A DNA stretch of 64,000 bases, from the NCBI GenBank assembly GCA_002163135.1, contig MAAN01000041.1:1-64000 (forward strand), given 5' to 3'. The notes beneath the pieces are model-generated. The model worked only from the letters and a program-made list of their open reading frames with translations, ran no database searches and was not told where the DNA came from. Below are positions 9,027-16,617 of the stretch, piece after piece. A program made the position numbers and the translations under genes. This DNA comes from Alphaproteobacteria bacterium 46_93_T64 (lineage in GTDB: Bacteria > Pseudomonadota > Alphaproteobacteria > Sneathiellales > Sneathiellaceae). How positions within the stretch are numbered: the first letter of the stretch is position 1; the number at the start of each line of letters is the position of its first letter.

Positions 9027-9079
9027 CTAATCCCTTCTTCATAGCGACCTGAAAACAGGGTTTCGCGTCGTTTGGGGAA

Positions 9080-9107
9080 TTGACAATTAATCCCATATAA
9101 GTAGTAT
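9080..9107 (+). promoter_or_regulatory. Sigma70-type promoter of the IclR gene
   Basis: TTGACA at 9080-9085 and TAGTAT at 9102-9107, 16 bases apart. The expected start point near 9114 lies just before the putative IclR box at 9119-9133. Confidence 0.5.
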
Positions 9108-9118
9108 GTTGCGTATAT

Positions 9119-9133
9119 TGGAAATGATTTCGT
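9119..9133 (+). promoter_or_regulatory. Putative IclR-type operator
   Basis: TGGAAATGATTTCGT matches 12 of the 14 fixed positions of the E. coli IclR consensus TGGAAATNATTTCCA. It lies between the predicted promoter and the start of an iclR-type gene at 9154, the expected place for self-repression. Confidence 0.55.
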
Positions 9134-9153
9134 AAAATCGAATTCGGGAGATT

Positions 9154-9939
9154 GTGGTGGAAAAAGCAGTGGTTAAATTAGATGGCCCGATGGTGCTCCC
9201 CCGCGCATTCGCATTACTACGGTTATTGGCAAGTGTTCCGCAAGGTCTAAATTTATCTGATATATCTGCGCAACTGGATGTTCCTAAGAGTTCTTTGTCT
9301 GCGACACTTAAAGCGTTGACGGAACAGAAATTTTTGATCCGTCAGGGCTCTTTATATCATTTGGGTTCTGAATCCTTTTCTCTCGCGTCCGTCATTCTCG
9401 CAGGACGGTCCATTCGTCAAATTGCAAGGCCTTACCTGGAAAGAACCATGGAGGCTTGCGGAGAGACAGTTCTGTTGGCGGTTTTGGACCCTGGAATGCA
9501 ACATGCGTCCTATATCGATATTGTAGAATCGCCGAAATCTGTTCGGTTTTCGGTTTCGATCGGAACGCAGCGTCCTCTATATGCTAGTTCATGTGGGCGT
9601 CTATTCCTGTCGCATCAATCCGAGTCTGCGAGGCAAACTTATTTAAGTAATGTTACGTTGGATGCGGTGACGGATAAAACTATTGTTGAGCGTGAAGCTT
9701 TAGCCGATGTGCTGGATAATATCTATAAAGTGGGCGTTTCCGTCACATTGGGTGATTATTCTCAAGATTCAGCTGGTTTTTCAGCGCCTATATTTAACTC
9801 TGACGGGGAACTCGTTGCTGCTCTCGTCATCGGAGTTCCTATTTCAAGAGGTCTACGTGAGATAGACCGTTTTAGAGAGGTTGCCGTTCAGTCGGCGCAA
9901 GCGATATCTAAGGTTCTGGGACATAACGAAGAACAGTAA
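9154..9939 (+). CDS. IclR-family transcriptional regulator
   Basis: A 261-residue protein starting at GTG. It has an N-terminal winged helix-turn-helix (residues about 14-75, with D-V-P-K-S-S-L-S recognition helix) and a C-terminal IclR effector-binding GAF-like domain (about 90-258, R-P-Y-L-E-R-T-M and P-L-Y-A-S-S-C-G-R segments). It probably senses a carboxylic acid or CoA intermediate of the surrounding pathway and controls the downstream SDR-to-hydratase genes as well as itself, given the operator match at 9119-9133. It is flanked by catabolic genes on the same strand. Confidence 0.92.
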   Translation: MVEKAVVKLDGPMVLPRAFALLRLLASVPQGLNLSDISAQLDVPKSSLSATLKALTEQKFLIRQGSLYHLGSESFSLASVILAGRSIRQIARPYLERTMEACGETVLLAVLDPGMQHASYIDIVESPKSVRFSVSIGTQRPLYASSCGRLFLSHQSESARQTYLSNVTLDAVTDKTIVEREALADVLDNIYKVGVSVTLGDYSQDSAGFSAPIFNSDGELVAALVIGVPISRGLREIDRFREVAVQSAQAISKVLGHNEEQ

Positions 9940-10305
9940 AAATTAAACTAATTGTCCCGGTTTGTAATTGAAGTCAGGAAGGGTACTTCCTTCTTGGATG
10001 CAATGTTGAGTGGAAAAAAAAGCACCAATTGGCTTGAATGTCTTTTTCATCAGCGGTGTTGTTGGAAAGTTATTGCCAGTGCGTTCGATCCTTCGAGAAG
10101 GACTCAATTTTCTCCTAGCAAGAAAAGGGTGGCTCAAATATGAAATATTTTTCCAGTATTGAGCCGCAGACTACAAAAATCGTTGACTGAGATAATGTAA
10201 GTTGTTTTAATAACCGAACAAGATACGAATAATCGTACAATCACAAAAAGCGCAGCTTTTCGGTGTATGTCCTGAAATATGAACAAAAAAAGACAGGAAT
10301 TTGAC
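9940..10305. promoter_or_regulatory. Intergenic region with a 14-bp palindrome
   Basis: 366 bases without a convincing gene. Just after the IclR gene is a small stem-loop (AGGAAG / CTTCCT, 9976-9991). At 10224-10237 lies a palindrome, TACGA-ATAA-TCGTA, about 70 bases before the SDR start, a likely regulator site. The nine bases GTACAATCA that overlap its right edge (10235-10243) recur at 19714-19722 beside another inverted repeat of this cluster. Confidence 0.4.
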
Positions 10306-11079
10306 ATGACTAATCCAATGAGCCTTAAGGGGCAGAACGTTATTGTAACAGGTGCCGCGCAAGGCATCGGTGAGGCTGTCTCCAAGCTAGTTGTAGACCT
10401 TGGGGGACGTGCCATTATGGTTGACCTTCAGGAAGAAAAGTTAGGCGCACTGGCTGATGAATTGGGCGTGGAAAACGCTGAGTATCATGTAGGATCGGTT
10501 GCTGACCCGGGATTTGTTCAAGAAATGGTCAATAATGCCGTTGCCAAAAATGGAACGATTAACGGCCTTGTAAATAACGCAGGTATTGTTCGTGCAGCTA
10601 TGTTGAACAAAATGCCAATTGAAACTTGGCAGCAAGTTATAGATGTCAACCTTTCAGGTGTTTTCTACTGCCTGCAAGCAGTGGGCCGACATATGTACGA
10701 ACGTGCAAAGTCAGGGGACACAAGCCCATCTTCAATCGTCAATATCTCTTCAGATGCGGGGAGACGCGGAACAATCGGCCAAATCAATTATGGCGCCGCA
10801 AAATCGGGTGTCATGGGCCTCACGATGAGTGCAGCGCGCGAATATGCTGCCAAACAGGTTCGTGTGAACTCTGTTTGCTTTGGTGTCGTTGAAACAGAAA
10901 TGACAGAAACTATCCGATCTGAAAAATTCCGCGACGGCATAATGGCGCAAGTGCCAATGAAGCGTTTCTCGACACCAAAAGAAGTGTCTGAGCCAGTATG
11001 TTTTTTGCTCTCACCAGCTTCAAGTTACATCACAGGTCAGCATCTATCAGTAAATGGTGGTTACACAATCGGCGTTTAG
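10306..11079 (+). CDS. Short-chain dehydrogenase/reductase
   Basis: A 257-residue Rossmann-fold oxidoreductase from ATG 10306; an upstream in-frame ATG (10279) has no ribosome site, whereas 10306 has AGGA at a usable distance. The cofactor motif is T-G-A-A-Q-G-I-G, followed by N-N-A-G and the catalytic Ser in N-I-S-S-D, with Y and K in Y-G-A-A-K. The C-terminus G-Q-H-L-S-V-N-G-G-Y is typical of FabG-like 3-hydroxyacyl dehydrogenases. It could oxidise a 3-hydroxyacyl-CoA in the cluster's pathway. Hairpins begin directly after the stop codon. Confidence 0.9.
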   Translation: MTNPMSLKGQNVIVTGAAQGIGEAVSKLVVDLGGRAIMVDLQEEKLGALADELGVENAEYHVGSVADPGFVQEMVNNAVAKNGTINGLVNNAGIVRAAMLNKMPIETWQQVIDVNLSGVFYCLQAVGRHMYERAKSGDTSPSSIVNISSDAGRRGTIGQINYGAAKSGVMGLTMSAAREYAAKQVRVNSVCFGVVETEMTETIRSEKFRDGIMAQVPMKRFSTPKEVSEPVCFLLSPASSYITGQHLSVNGGYTIGV

Positions 11080-11221
11080 GGAGGCGTTTGAGCGCCTCCA
11101 AGTAAGTCAGCCAGTTGGTATAAAAAAGAAAAGAGACGCGGCCTTTGAGGCTGCGTCTCGACAATAAAAAATCATGCCAATAGCAAATTAAATTTCGGTC
11201 TCTTGTTCGAGGCAAGAGACC
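11080..11221. other. Three consecutive stem-loops between SDR and acyl-CoA dehydrogenase genes
   Basis: First stem 11080-11099 (GGAGGCG / CGCCTCC) begins on the base after the SDR stop. Second stem is 11133-11159 (GAGACGC and flanking bases, one G-U pair, TTTGA loop). Third stem is 11197-11221 (perfect GGTCTCTTG / CAAGAGACC, 7-base loop). None has a clear T-tract on the plus strand. They may partly terminate or stabilise the SDR message and set the ratio to the downstream genes. Confidence 0.55.
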
Positions 11222-11246
11222 TGTTTGAAAATGGGGTAATTAGATC

Positions 11247-12413
11247 ATGAGCATTGATTTCACACCAGAACAGCAGATGATCAAAGACAATGTTGCGCGC
11301 ATCTGTTCAAAGTTTCCGGATAGTTATTGGTTAGATCGCGATAACGACGGCGTGTTTCCAGAGGACTTCTGTCAGGCCATCGTTGAAGGCGGCTTTATGG
11401 GGATCGCCATGCCAGAGGAATATGGCGGAAGTGGTCTTGGCCTGAAAGAGGCGGCAATCATGGTTCAGACGATTACTGAATCAGGGGCGGCTAATGCAGG
11501 ATTTGCTGCTATTGCGATTAATATTTTTGGCCTTAATCCGGTTGTTGTTTTTGGGACTGAAGAGCAAAAAAGTAAGTGGCTTCCCCGCATTATCAAACGC
11601 CAGGACGTTGCTTGTTTTGCGGTGACCGAGCCTAATACTGGTCTTGATACAACCCGCCTTAAAACGCGTGCCGTTGATAAAGGTGACCATTATTTGGTGA
11701 ACGGCGAGAAAGTGTGGACGTCAACTGCTCAGCAAGCCAACAAAGTTCTTCTAATCGCTCGCACAAAAGATGAAAGCGAAACAGAGAAGCCAATCGATGG
11801 CCTGTCGCTTTTTTATACAGACATTAATCGCGATAACATTGAAATTCGGCCAATCCAGAAAATGGGCCGTAAATGTGTTGATTCCAATATGTTCTTCATC
11901 AACGATTTGAAAATTCCAAAGGAAGACCTCATCGGTGAAGAGGGAAAAGGTTTCCGTTACCTGCTTCATGGATTGAACGCGGAACGTATCCTGATCGCAG
12001 CTTCACTTGTGGGCCTCGGTCGTTGTGCGGTGGACCGTGCGTCCAAATACGCACGTGATCGTATTGTTTTTGGCCGGCCAATCGGGAAAAACCAATCAAT
12101 CCAGCATCCACTCGCGGCTTCTTGGGCTCAGTTGGAGGCTGCTAATCTGATGGCTTTCCGGGCCGCAGAAATCTACGATTCCGGCCGTGAATGCGGCAAG
12201 GAAGCAAATGCGGCGAAGTATTTGGCAGGTGAAGCAACATTTGAAGCCTGCACAAACGCTGTCATGACCCATGGCGGCATGGGGTATTCAAAAGAATTCC
12301 ATGTGGAACGTTATTTGCGAGAATGTCTAATTCACCGTTTGGCACCTATTAGCCCACAAATGATCCTGAATTATATTTCCGAACGGGTTTTGGATTTGCC
12401 GAAATCTTACTGA
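11247..12413 (+). CDS. Acyl-CoA dehydrogenase family protein
   Basis: A 388-residue flavoprotein with the three ACAD domains: N-terminal helices, a central beta domain with C-F-A-V-T-E-P-N-T-G-L-D for FAD/substrate, and a C-terminal helical domain with the FAD-contacting R-I-V-F-G-R-P-I-G segment and M-T-H-G-G-M-G-Y. The usual catalytic motif near the C-terminus (Y-E-G-T) is replaced by R-L-A-P-I-S-P, so the base must lie elsewhere, as in isovaleryl-CoA-type enzymes, or the reaction differs. It probably oxidises an acyl-CoA to a 2-enoyl-CoA. The thiolase-like gene starts 36 bases later in the same direction. Confidence 0.9.
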   Translation: MSIDFTPEQQMIKDNVARICSKFPDSYWLDRDNDGVFPEDFCQAIVEGGFMGIAMPEEYGGSGLGLKEAAIMVQTITESGAANAGFAAIAINIFGLNPVVVFGTEEQKSKWLPRIIKRQDVACFAVTEPNTGLDTTRLKTRAVDKGDHYLVNGEKVWTSTAQQANKVLLIARTKDESETEKPIDGLSLFYTDINRDNIEIRPIQKMGRKCVDSNMFFINDLKIPKEDLIGEEGKGFRYLLHGLNAERILIAASLVGLGRCAVDRASKYARDRIVFGRPIGKNQSIQHPLAASWAQLEAANLMAFRAAEIYDSGRECGKEANAAKYLAGEATFEACTNAVMTHGGMGYSKEFHVERYLRECLIHRLAPISPQMILNYISERVLDLPKSY

Positions 12414-12449
12414 TCAACCTGAAAAATAAGAAACCAATAAGGGGGTCCC

Positions 12450-13625
12450 ATGGGGCGCAGTAGTAAGGCATATATCGCGGGAGCATTTGAGCATCCAACG
12501 CGTAAAGCCGTTGATAAGACAATTGCACAGCTTCATGCTGAAGTTGCGTTTGGAGCCCTGCAGGATGCAGGCCTCTCCAAAGACGATGTAGACGGATATT
12601 TTTGTGATGGCGACGTGCCGGGCCTTGGTGGTTTGTCCATGGCCGAATACATGGGGCTTAATCTCAAATATATCGACTCTACTGAAACGGGCGGATCCTC
12701 TTATGTAGTGCATGTTGGCCATGCTGTTGACGCGATCGCAGCCGGCAAATGTAATGTTGCGCTGATCACTTTAGCGGGTCGACCAAAAGCTGAAGGCGTA
12801 GTCTCTCTCGCGGCGCGCGATGGAGATGGGGGGAAGCTGCCAGAGCGCGGTTTTGAAATTCCCTACGCTCCGGTTATTACGAACATGTACGGTATGGCCG
12901 CCATGCGCCATATGTATGAATATGGAACGACAAGTGAGCAATTAGCTTGGATTAAAGTAGCTGCCTCTCACCATGCACAACATAACGAACGTGCGGTTCT
13001 GCGCGATGTCGTTACGGTCGAAGATGTGGTGAACTCTCCAGTTATTTCAGACCCACTTCATCGTCTTGATTGTTGCGTGATCAGTGACGGCGGAGGAGCG
13101 TTGATTGTTGTTAGCCCTGAAATAGCGAAAACACTCGGTGATCGCTGTGTGAAGGTTCTGGGTTCTGGGTCGGCTATTGGGCATCTCAATAGCGGAAAAT
13201 TTGATCTAACACACACAGCAGCAGTTGTGTCGGGACCTATCGCATTTGAAGAGGCAGGAGTAACGCCCGCGGATATCGATTACGCGTCAATTTATGACAG
13301 CTTCACTATTACTGTACTGGAAACAATTGAAGATCTTGGTTTCTGTGCAAAAGGTGAGGGCGGTAAGTTTGTGTCTGACGGCAATCTTATTTCCGGCGTT
13401 GGTAAACTTCCTTTTAATACTGATGGCGGCGGCCTTTGTAATAACCATCCGTCAAATCGCGGTGGCATAACAAAAGTTGTGGAAGCCGTACGCCAACTTC
13501 GCGGTGAAGCCCATCCTGCGGTTCAGATCCCTGATTGCACGATTGCACTTGCGCATGGAACCGGTGGTCAAATTTCTGCACGTCACGGCAGTGCAACAGT
13601 TATCTTGGGAAGGAACGACGCATGA
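12450..13625 (+). CDS. Thiolase-like protein (SCP-x/Ltp2 type)
   Basis: A 391-residue thiolase-fold protein of the SCP-x / lipid-transfer branch. The nucleophile region of true thiolases (a Cys) reads T-G-G-S-S-Y, without Cys, and the second Cys motif reads A-H-G-T-G-G. The His of G-G-G-L-C-N-N-H-P is kept. This matches Ltp2-type enzymes of steroid side-chain catabolism, which perform retro-aldol cleavage together with a DUF35 protein. The next gene is exactly such a DUF35 protein, overlapping by 4 bases (ATGA), so the pair probably forms one complex. Retro-aldol activity is inferred; ordinary thiolysis seems unlikely. Confidence 0.85.
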   Translation: MGRSSKAYIAGAFEHPTRKAVDKTIAQLHAEVAFGALQDAGLSKDDVDGYFCDGDVPGLGGLSMAEYMGLNLKYIDSTETGGSSYVVHVGHAVDAIAAGKCNVALITLAGRPKAEGVVSLAARDGDGGKLPERGFEIPYAPVITNMYGMAAMRHMYEYGTTSEQLAWIKVAASHHAQHNERAVLRDVVTVEDVVNSPVISDPLHRLDCCVISDGGGALIVVSPEIAKTLGDRCVKVLGSGSAIGHLNSGKFDLTHTAAVVSGPIAFEEAGVTPADIDYASIYDSFTITVLETIEDLGFCAKGEGGKFVSDGNLISGVGKLPFNTDGGGLCNNHPSNRGGITKVVEAVRQLRGEAHPAVQIPDCTIALAHGTGGQISARHGSATVILGRNDA

Positions 13626-14014
13626 GTAATCCAGAACGCACTTATGTAGATCCCAGCATCAACATGGAAACGGAAGCCTATTGGAACGGGACAAAAGAAG
13701 GAAAGCTTCTTTTAAAAAAATGCTGTTCCTGCGGCGAAACTCATTTTTATCCGCGTGCCATCTGTCCGTATTGTTTTAGCAGTGAAACCGAATGGTATGA
13801 AGCGAGTGGCAAAGGAAAAATCTATTCCTATTCCATCATGCGCCGGGCTCAAATTCCGTATGTCATGGCTTATGTGACTCTCGATGAAGGGATCACCATG
13901 ATGACAAATATTGTTGAAAGTGATTTTGACAGTGTTGCCGTCGATAAGGCCGTTGAAGTGACTTTCCGGAAAACCGAAGGGGATCATTCTCTTCCGGTAT
14001 TCCGTTTGGTGTAA
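13622..14014 (+). CDS. DUF35 OB-fold / zinc-ribbon partner protein
   Basis: A 130-residue protein. It starts at ATG 13622 inside the stop of the thiolase-like gene, which decides the start over an in-frame TTG further upstream. An N-terminal helix is followed by a rubredoxin-like zinc ribbon (C34-x2-C37 and C48-x2-C51) and an OB fold with S-G-K-G-K-I-Y-S-Y-S. DUF35 proteins bind CoA and dock to thiolase-like partners; with Ltp2 they form an aldolase. The tight overlap with the thiolase-like gene supports such a complex. The CoA-transferase gene begins 10 bases downstream. Confidence 0.9.
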   Translation: MSNPERTYVDPSINMETEAYWNGTKEGKLLLKKCCSCGETHFYPRAICPYCFSSETEWYEASGKGKIYSYSIMRRAQIPYVMAYVTLDEGITMMTNIVESDFDSVAVDKAVEVTFRKTEGDHSLPVFRLV

Positions 14015-14024
14015 GGGGCTTGAT

Positions 14025-15230
14025 ATGACTAAACCGCTTGAAGGCATAAAGATAGTTGATCTGTCCAATATGCTTATGGCGCCTTATACCACCCAAATTT
14101 TGGGTGATATGGGTGCAGATGTAATCAAAATCGAAGCTCCGGCGGGCGATCCGGTTCGGGGTATTGGCCCGCAGCGGAATGCTGGTATGGGAGCGATCTA
14201 CCTCAACGTAAACCGCAGTAAGCGAAGCATTGTCTTGGATCTTAAAGATCCAGATGGCTTGCAAGCCGCTTTTGATCTGATCAAAGAGGCGGATATTCTG
14301 ATCTATAACCGCCGCCCACAAGTAATGGAGCGGTTGGGCCTTTCCTACGAAAAGGTCCGTGCTGTAAACCCGAGCATTATTTACGCTGGTTTGTTTGGGT
14401 ATGGACAAGAAGGGCCATATGCAAAAAAACCAGCCTTTGATGACTTGATCCAAGGCGCTGTTGCGGTGCCATGGCTCGCACATATGGCGGATGGGAGTGA
14501 TCCAACTTATGCACCAACCGCTATTGTGGACCGCGGCGTTGGCCTGTGGGCTGTTGGCCAGATTATGGGCGCGCTTTTCCATCGGACTCGCACAGGCGTA
14601 GGTCAGAGCATCGACATGCCGATGTTCGAAATGATGGCGAGTTTTGTGCTGGCAGACCATATGGCAGGCCATACGTTCGAACCATCGGAAGGGCCTATCG
14701 GCTACGCGCGGATGCTTAATCCGGATCGCCGTCCTTATCGAACAAAAGATAATTTCGTTTGCGTTATGGTTTACACTGATAAGCATTGGAGATCGTTCTT
14801 CCAAGCCTTAGGCCGTGAGGACGAAATGGACAATGATCCACGCTTTGCCAGCATGACCACACGTACCGAGAATATCGCGGAAATTTACGCGGAACTTGCA
14901 CAATTGCTAAAGACCCGAACGACTGCAGAATGGTTGAAGCTGTTCGATGACGCTGATATTCCGGCAATGCCCCTTAACACCCCCGATGATCTTGTTAATG
15001 ATCCACACTTGAAGGCAGTGGGTTTCTTCAATGAAATCGACCATCCGACAGAGGGTAAACTTTTGGATATGGCGGTCCCAGCCTATTGGTCAGAAACACA
15101 GCCCGGCCCAACGCGGCACGCACCAACACTTGGGGAGCATAGCTCGGAAGTGCTGAGTGAAATTGGGTATAGTGATGCACAAATTTCTAAAATGCTCGAG
15201 AAGGGCGTAACCTCCCAACCTTCTCGATAA
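14025..15230 (+). CDS. CaiB/BaiF family III CoA-transferase (first copy)
   Basis: A 401-residue CoA-transferase. It has the N-terminal G-I-K-I-V-D-L-S and G-A-D-V-I-K-I-E signatures and the family's catalytic Asp at D169 (A-I-V-D-R-G), the same number as in formyl-CoA transferase. These enzymes move CoA between carboxylic acids through an aspartyl-CoA thioester, activating a substrate without ATP. It lies between the thiolase/DUF35 pair and a MaoC-CitE pair. A second family III enzyme (16618) shares much of its sequence, including E-R-L/R-M-L-N-x-x-R-R-P-Y. Donor and acceptor are unknown. Confidence 0.93.
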   Translation: MTKPLEGIKIVDLSNMLMAPYTTQILGDMGADVIKIEAPAGDPVRGIGPQRNAGMGAIYLNVNRSKRSIVLDLKDPDGLQAAFDLIKEADILIYNRRPQVMERLGLSYEKVRAVNPSIIYAGLFGYGQEGPYAKKPAFDDLIQGAVAVPWLAHMADGSDPTYAPTAIVDRGVGLWAVGQIMGALFHRTRTGVGQSIDMPMFEMMASFVLADHMAGHTFEPSEGPIGYARMLNPDRRPYRTKDNFVCVMVYTDKHWRSFFQALGREDEMDNDPRFASMTTRTENIAEIYAELAQLLKTRTTAEWLKLFDDADIPAMPLNTPDDLVNDPHLKAVGFFNEIDHPTEGKLLDMAVPAYWSETQPGPTRHAPTLGEHSSEVLSEIGYSDAQISKMLEKGVTSQPSR

Positions 15231-15254
15231 AAACAAACAAAAAGGAAGAATTGA

Positions 15255-15707
15255 ATGTCCGGTCTTTATTACGAAGAGTTTGAAGTTGGCAGCGAATTTA
15301 AACACGCGCTAACTCGTACAGTCACAGAAATGGATAATATCATGTTCTGTGCAATGACACATAATCCGCAGCCACTTCATTTGGACGAAGAGTATTCCAA
15401 GAAAACAATGTATGGACAGCGCATCGTAAACAGCCTGTTCACATTGGGTTTGGTCATTGGTGTAACTGTCGCGGATACCACATTGGGGACAACACTTGGT
15501 AACCTTGGTATGGGCGATATTCGCTTTAAGCATCCGGTATTCCACGGTGACACCATCAATGTTGTTACCCGGATTAAAGATAAACGGGAAAGCAAGTCCC
15601 GTCCAAACGAAGGTATCGTCACTTTCGAACATGTCGGCTACAACCAACGCGGTGAAGAAATCGCCTACGTGGTACGTACTGGCCTTATGAAGAAGAAACC
15701 AGCATGA
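15255..15707 (+). CDS. MaoC-family (hot-dog fold) hydratase
   Basis: A 150-residue single hot-dog domain. The hydratase motif reads T-H-N-P-Q-P-L-H-L-D, the variant seen in mesaconyl-CoA / methylmalyl-CoA-type hydratases rather than the G-D-x-N-P-x-H of R-specific enoyl-CoA hydratases. Such enzymes add water to branched or dicarboxylic enoyl-CoAs. The following CitE-type lyase gene overlaps its stop by 4 bases (ATGA), so a hydrated CoA ester could be passed straight to cleavage. It is only half as long as two-domain members, so it probably acts as a dimer. Confidence 0.88.
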   Translation: MSGLYYEEFEVGSEFKHALTRTVTEMDNIMFCAMTHNPQPLHLDEEYSKKTMYGQRIVNSLFTLGLVIGVTVADTTLGTTLGNLGMGDIRFKHPVFHGDTINVVTRIKDKRESKSRPNEGIVTFEHVGYNQRGEEIAYVVRTGLMKKKPA

Positions 15708-16597
15708 TTATTCGATCCTGGTTATTTGTTCCCGGTGACAGTGAACGCAAGATGGCGAAGGGACGACAGAATGCTGCTGATGCCCTAATCCTTGATCTTG
15801 AAGATAGTGTCGCTGATAACAGACAGGAAATTGCGCGGGACATGACCCGCGATTTCCTTCGTGCAAATTTGGATCGTTCCCGCCAGCAGTTGTGGGTTCG
15901 TATTAATCCGTTAGATAATCCTCTTTCGTTGCCAGATCTAGCTGCGGCCATTCGAGGGGCGCCTGATGGTATTGTATTGCCTAAAGTGAATTCGGCTGCG
16001 GATGTGAACAAGCTGGCTGATTATCTTGAAATACTGGAAGTTCGTGAAGGTCTTTCCGTGGGGTCAACCAAGATCCATTGCGTCGCGACTGAAACCGCGG
16101 CGTCGCTGCTAACTTTCCACACATATCTTGATGGTGTGTCTGACAGGTTGGTTGCGATGACTTGGGGCGGGGAAGATTTGGCAGCTTCCTTAGGTGCAAG
16201 TGATAACCGTAATCCACGCACCGGTGACTATGACAACCCGTTCTTGTTTGCGAAGTCCATGTGCCTTGCGACAGCAAGAGCCGTTGACGCGCAACCGGTT
16301 GGCGTTGTTGTGGTAGATTTCCGTAATCTGGAAGAGCTGGAAGCGGATTGTCTTCGTGATCGCCGCGCTGGATTTATCGGCAAAATTGCCATTCATCCGG
16401 GCCAATCTGAAGTGATCAATCAGGCGTTTACACCTTCTAATGAAGAAGTCGCACACGCACAGAAAATTGTTGATGTTTTTGCAGATAATCCGGGTCTTGG
16501 TACCATCGGTATTGATGGAAAAATGTATGACATGCCTCACTTGAAACAGGCGCATAATCTCTTGTCACTTTCAGAACAGATTAAGTCTCTTGGCTGA
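15704..16597 (+). CDS. HpcH/HpaI (CitE-type) CoA-ester lyase
   Basis: A 297-residue TIM-barrel lyase of the citrate lyase beta / malyl-CoA lyase group. Conserved segments are R-S-W-L-F-V-P-G-D, A-L-I-L-D-L-E-D-S-V, a phosphate-binding Arg in W-V-R-I-N, and metal-site M-T-W-G-G-E-D-L. Members split (methyl)malyl-CoA or citramalyl-CoA into an acyl-CoA plus glyoxylate or pyruvate. It is translationally coupled to the MaoC hydratase. If glyoxylate is the product, the malate synthase at 28281 could consume it. The exact 3-hydroxyacyl-CoA substrate cannot be told from sequence. Confidence 0.9.
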   Translation: MIIRSWLFVPGDSERKMAKGRQNAADALILDLEDSVADNRQEIARDMTRDFLRANLDRSRQQLWVRINPLDNPLSLPDLAAAIRGAPDGIVLPKVNSAADVNKLADYLEILEVREGLSVGSTKIHCVATETAASLLTFHTYLDGVSDRLVAMTWGGEDLAASLGASDNRNPRTGDYDNPFLFAKSMCLATARAVDAQPVGVVVVDFRNLEELEADCLRDRRAGFIGKIAIHPGQSEVINQAFTPSNEEVAHAQKIVDVFADNPGLGTIGIDGKMYDMPHLKQAHNLLSLSEQIKSLG

Positions 16598-16617
16598 CAA
16601 ATAAACGGAGTAAAAAC

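Noticed and set aside
9952-10143. 63-residue open frame after the IclR gene
   Set aside because: Starts at TTG without a ribosome site, contains small inverted repeats and has no protein-like pattern.
13893-14804. 303-residue open frame on the minus strand
   Set aside because: It lies wholly antisense to the DUF35 and first CoA-transferase genes, which have clear family motifs. No known domain or ribosome site; a codon-bias shadow.
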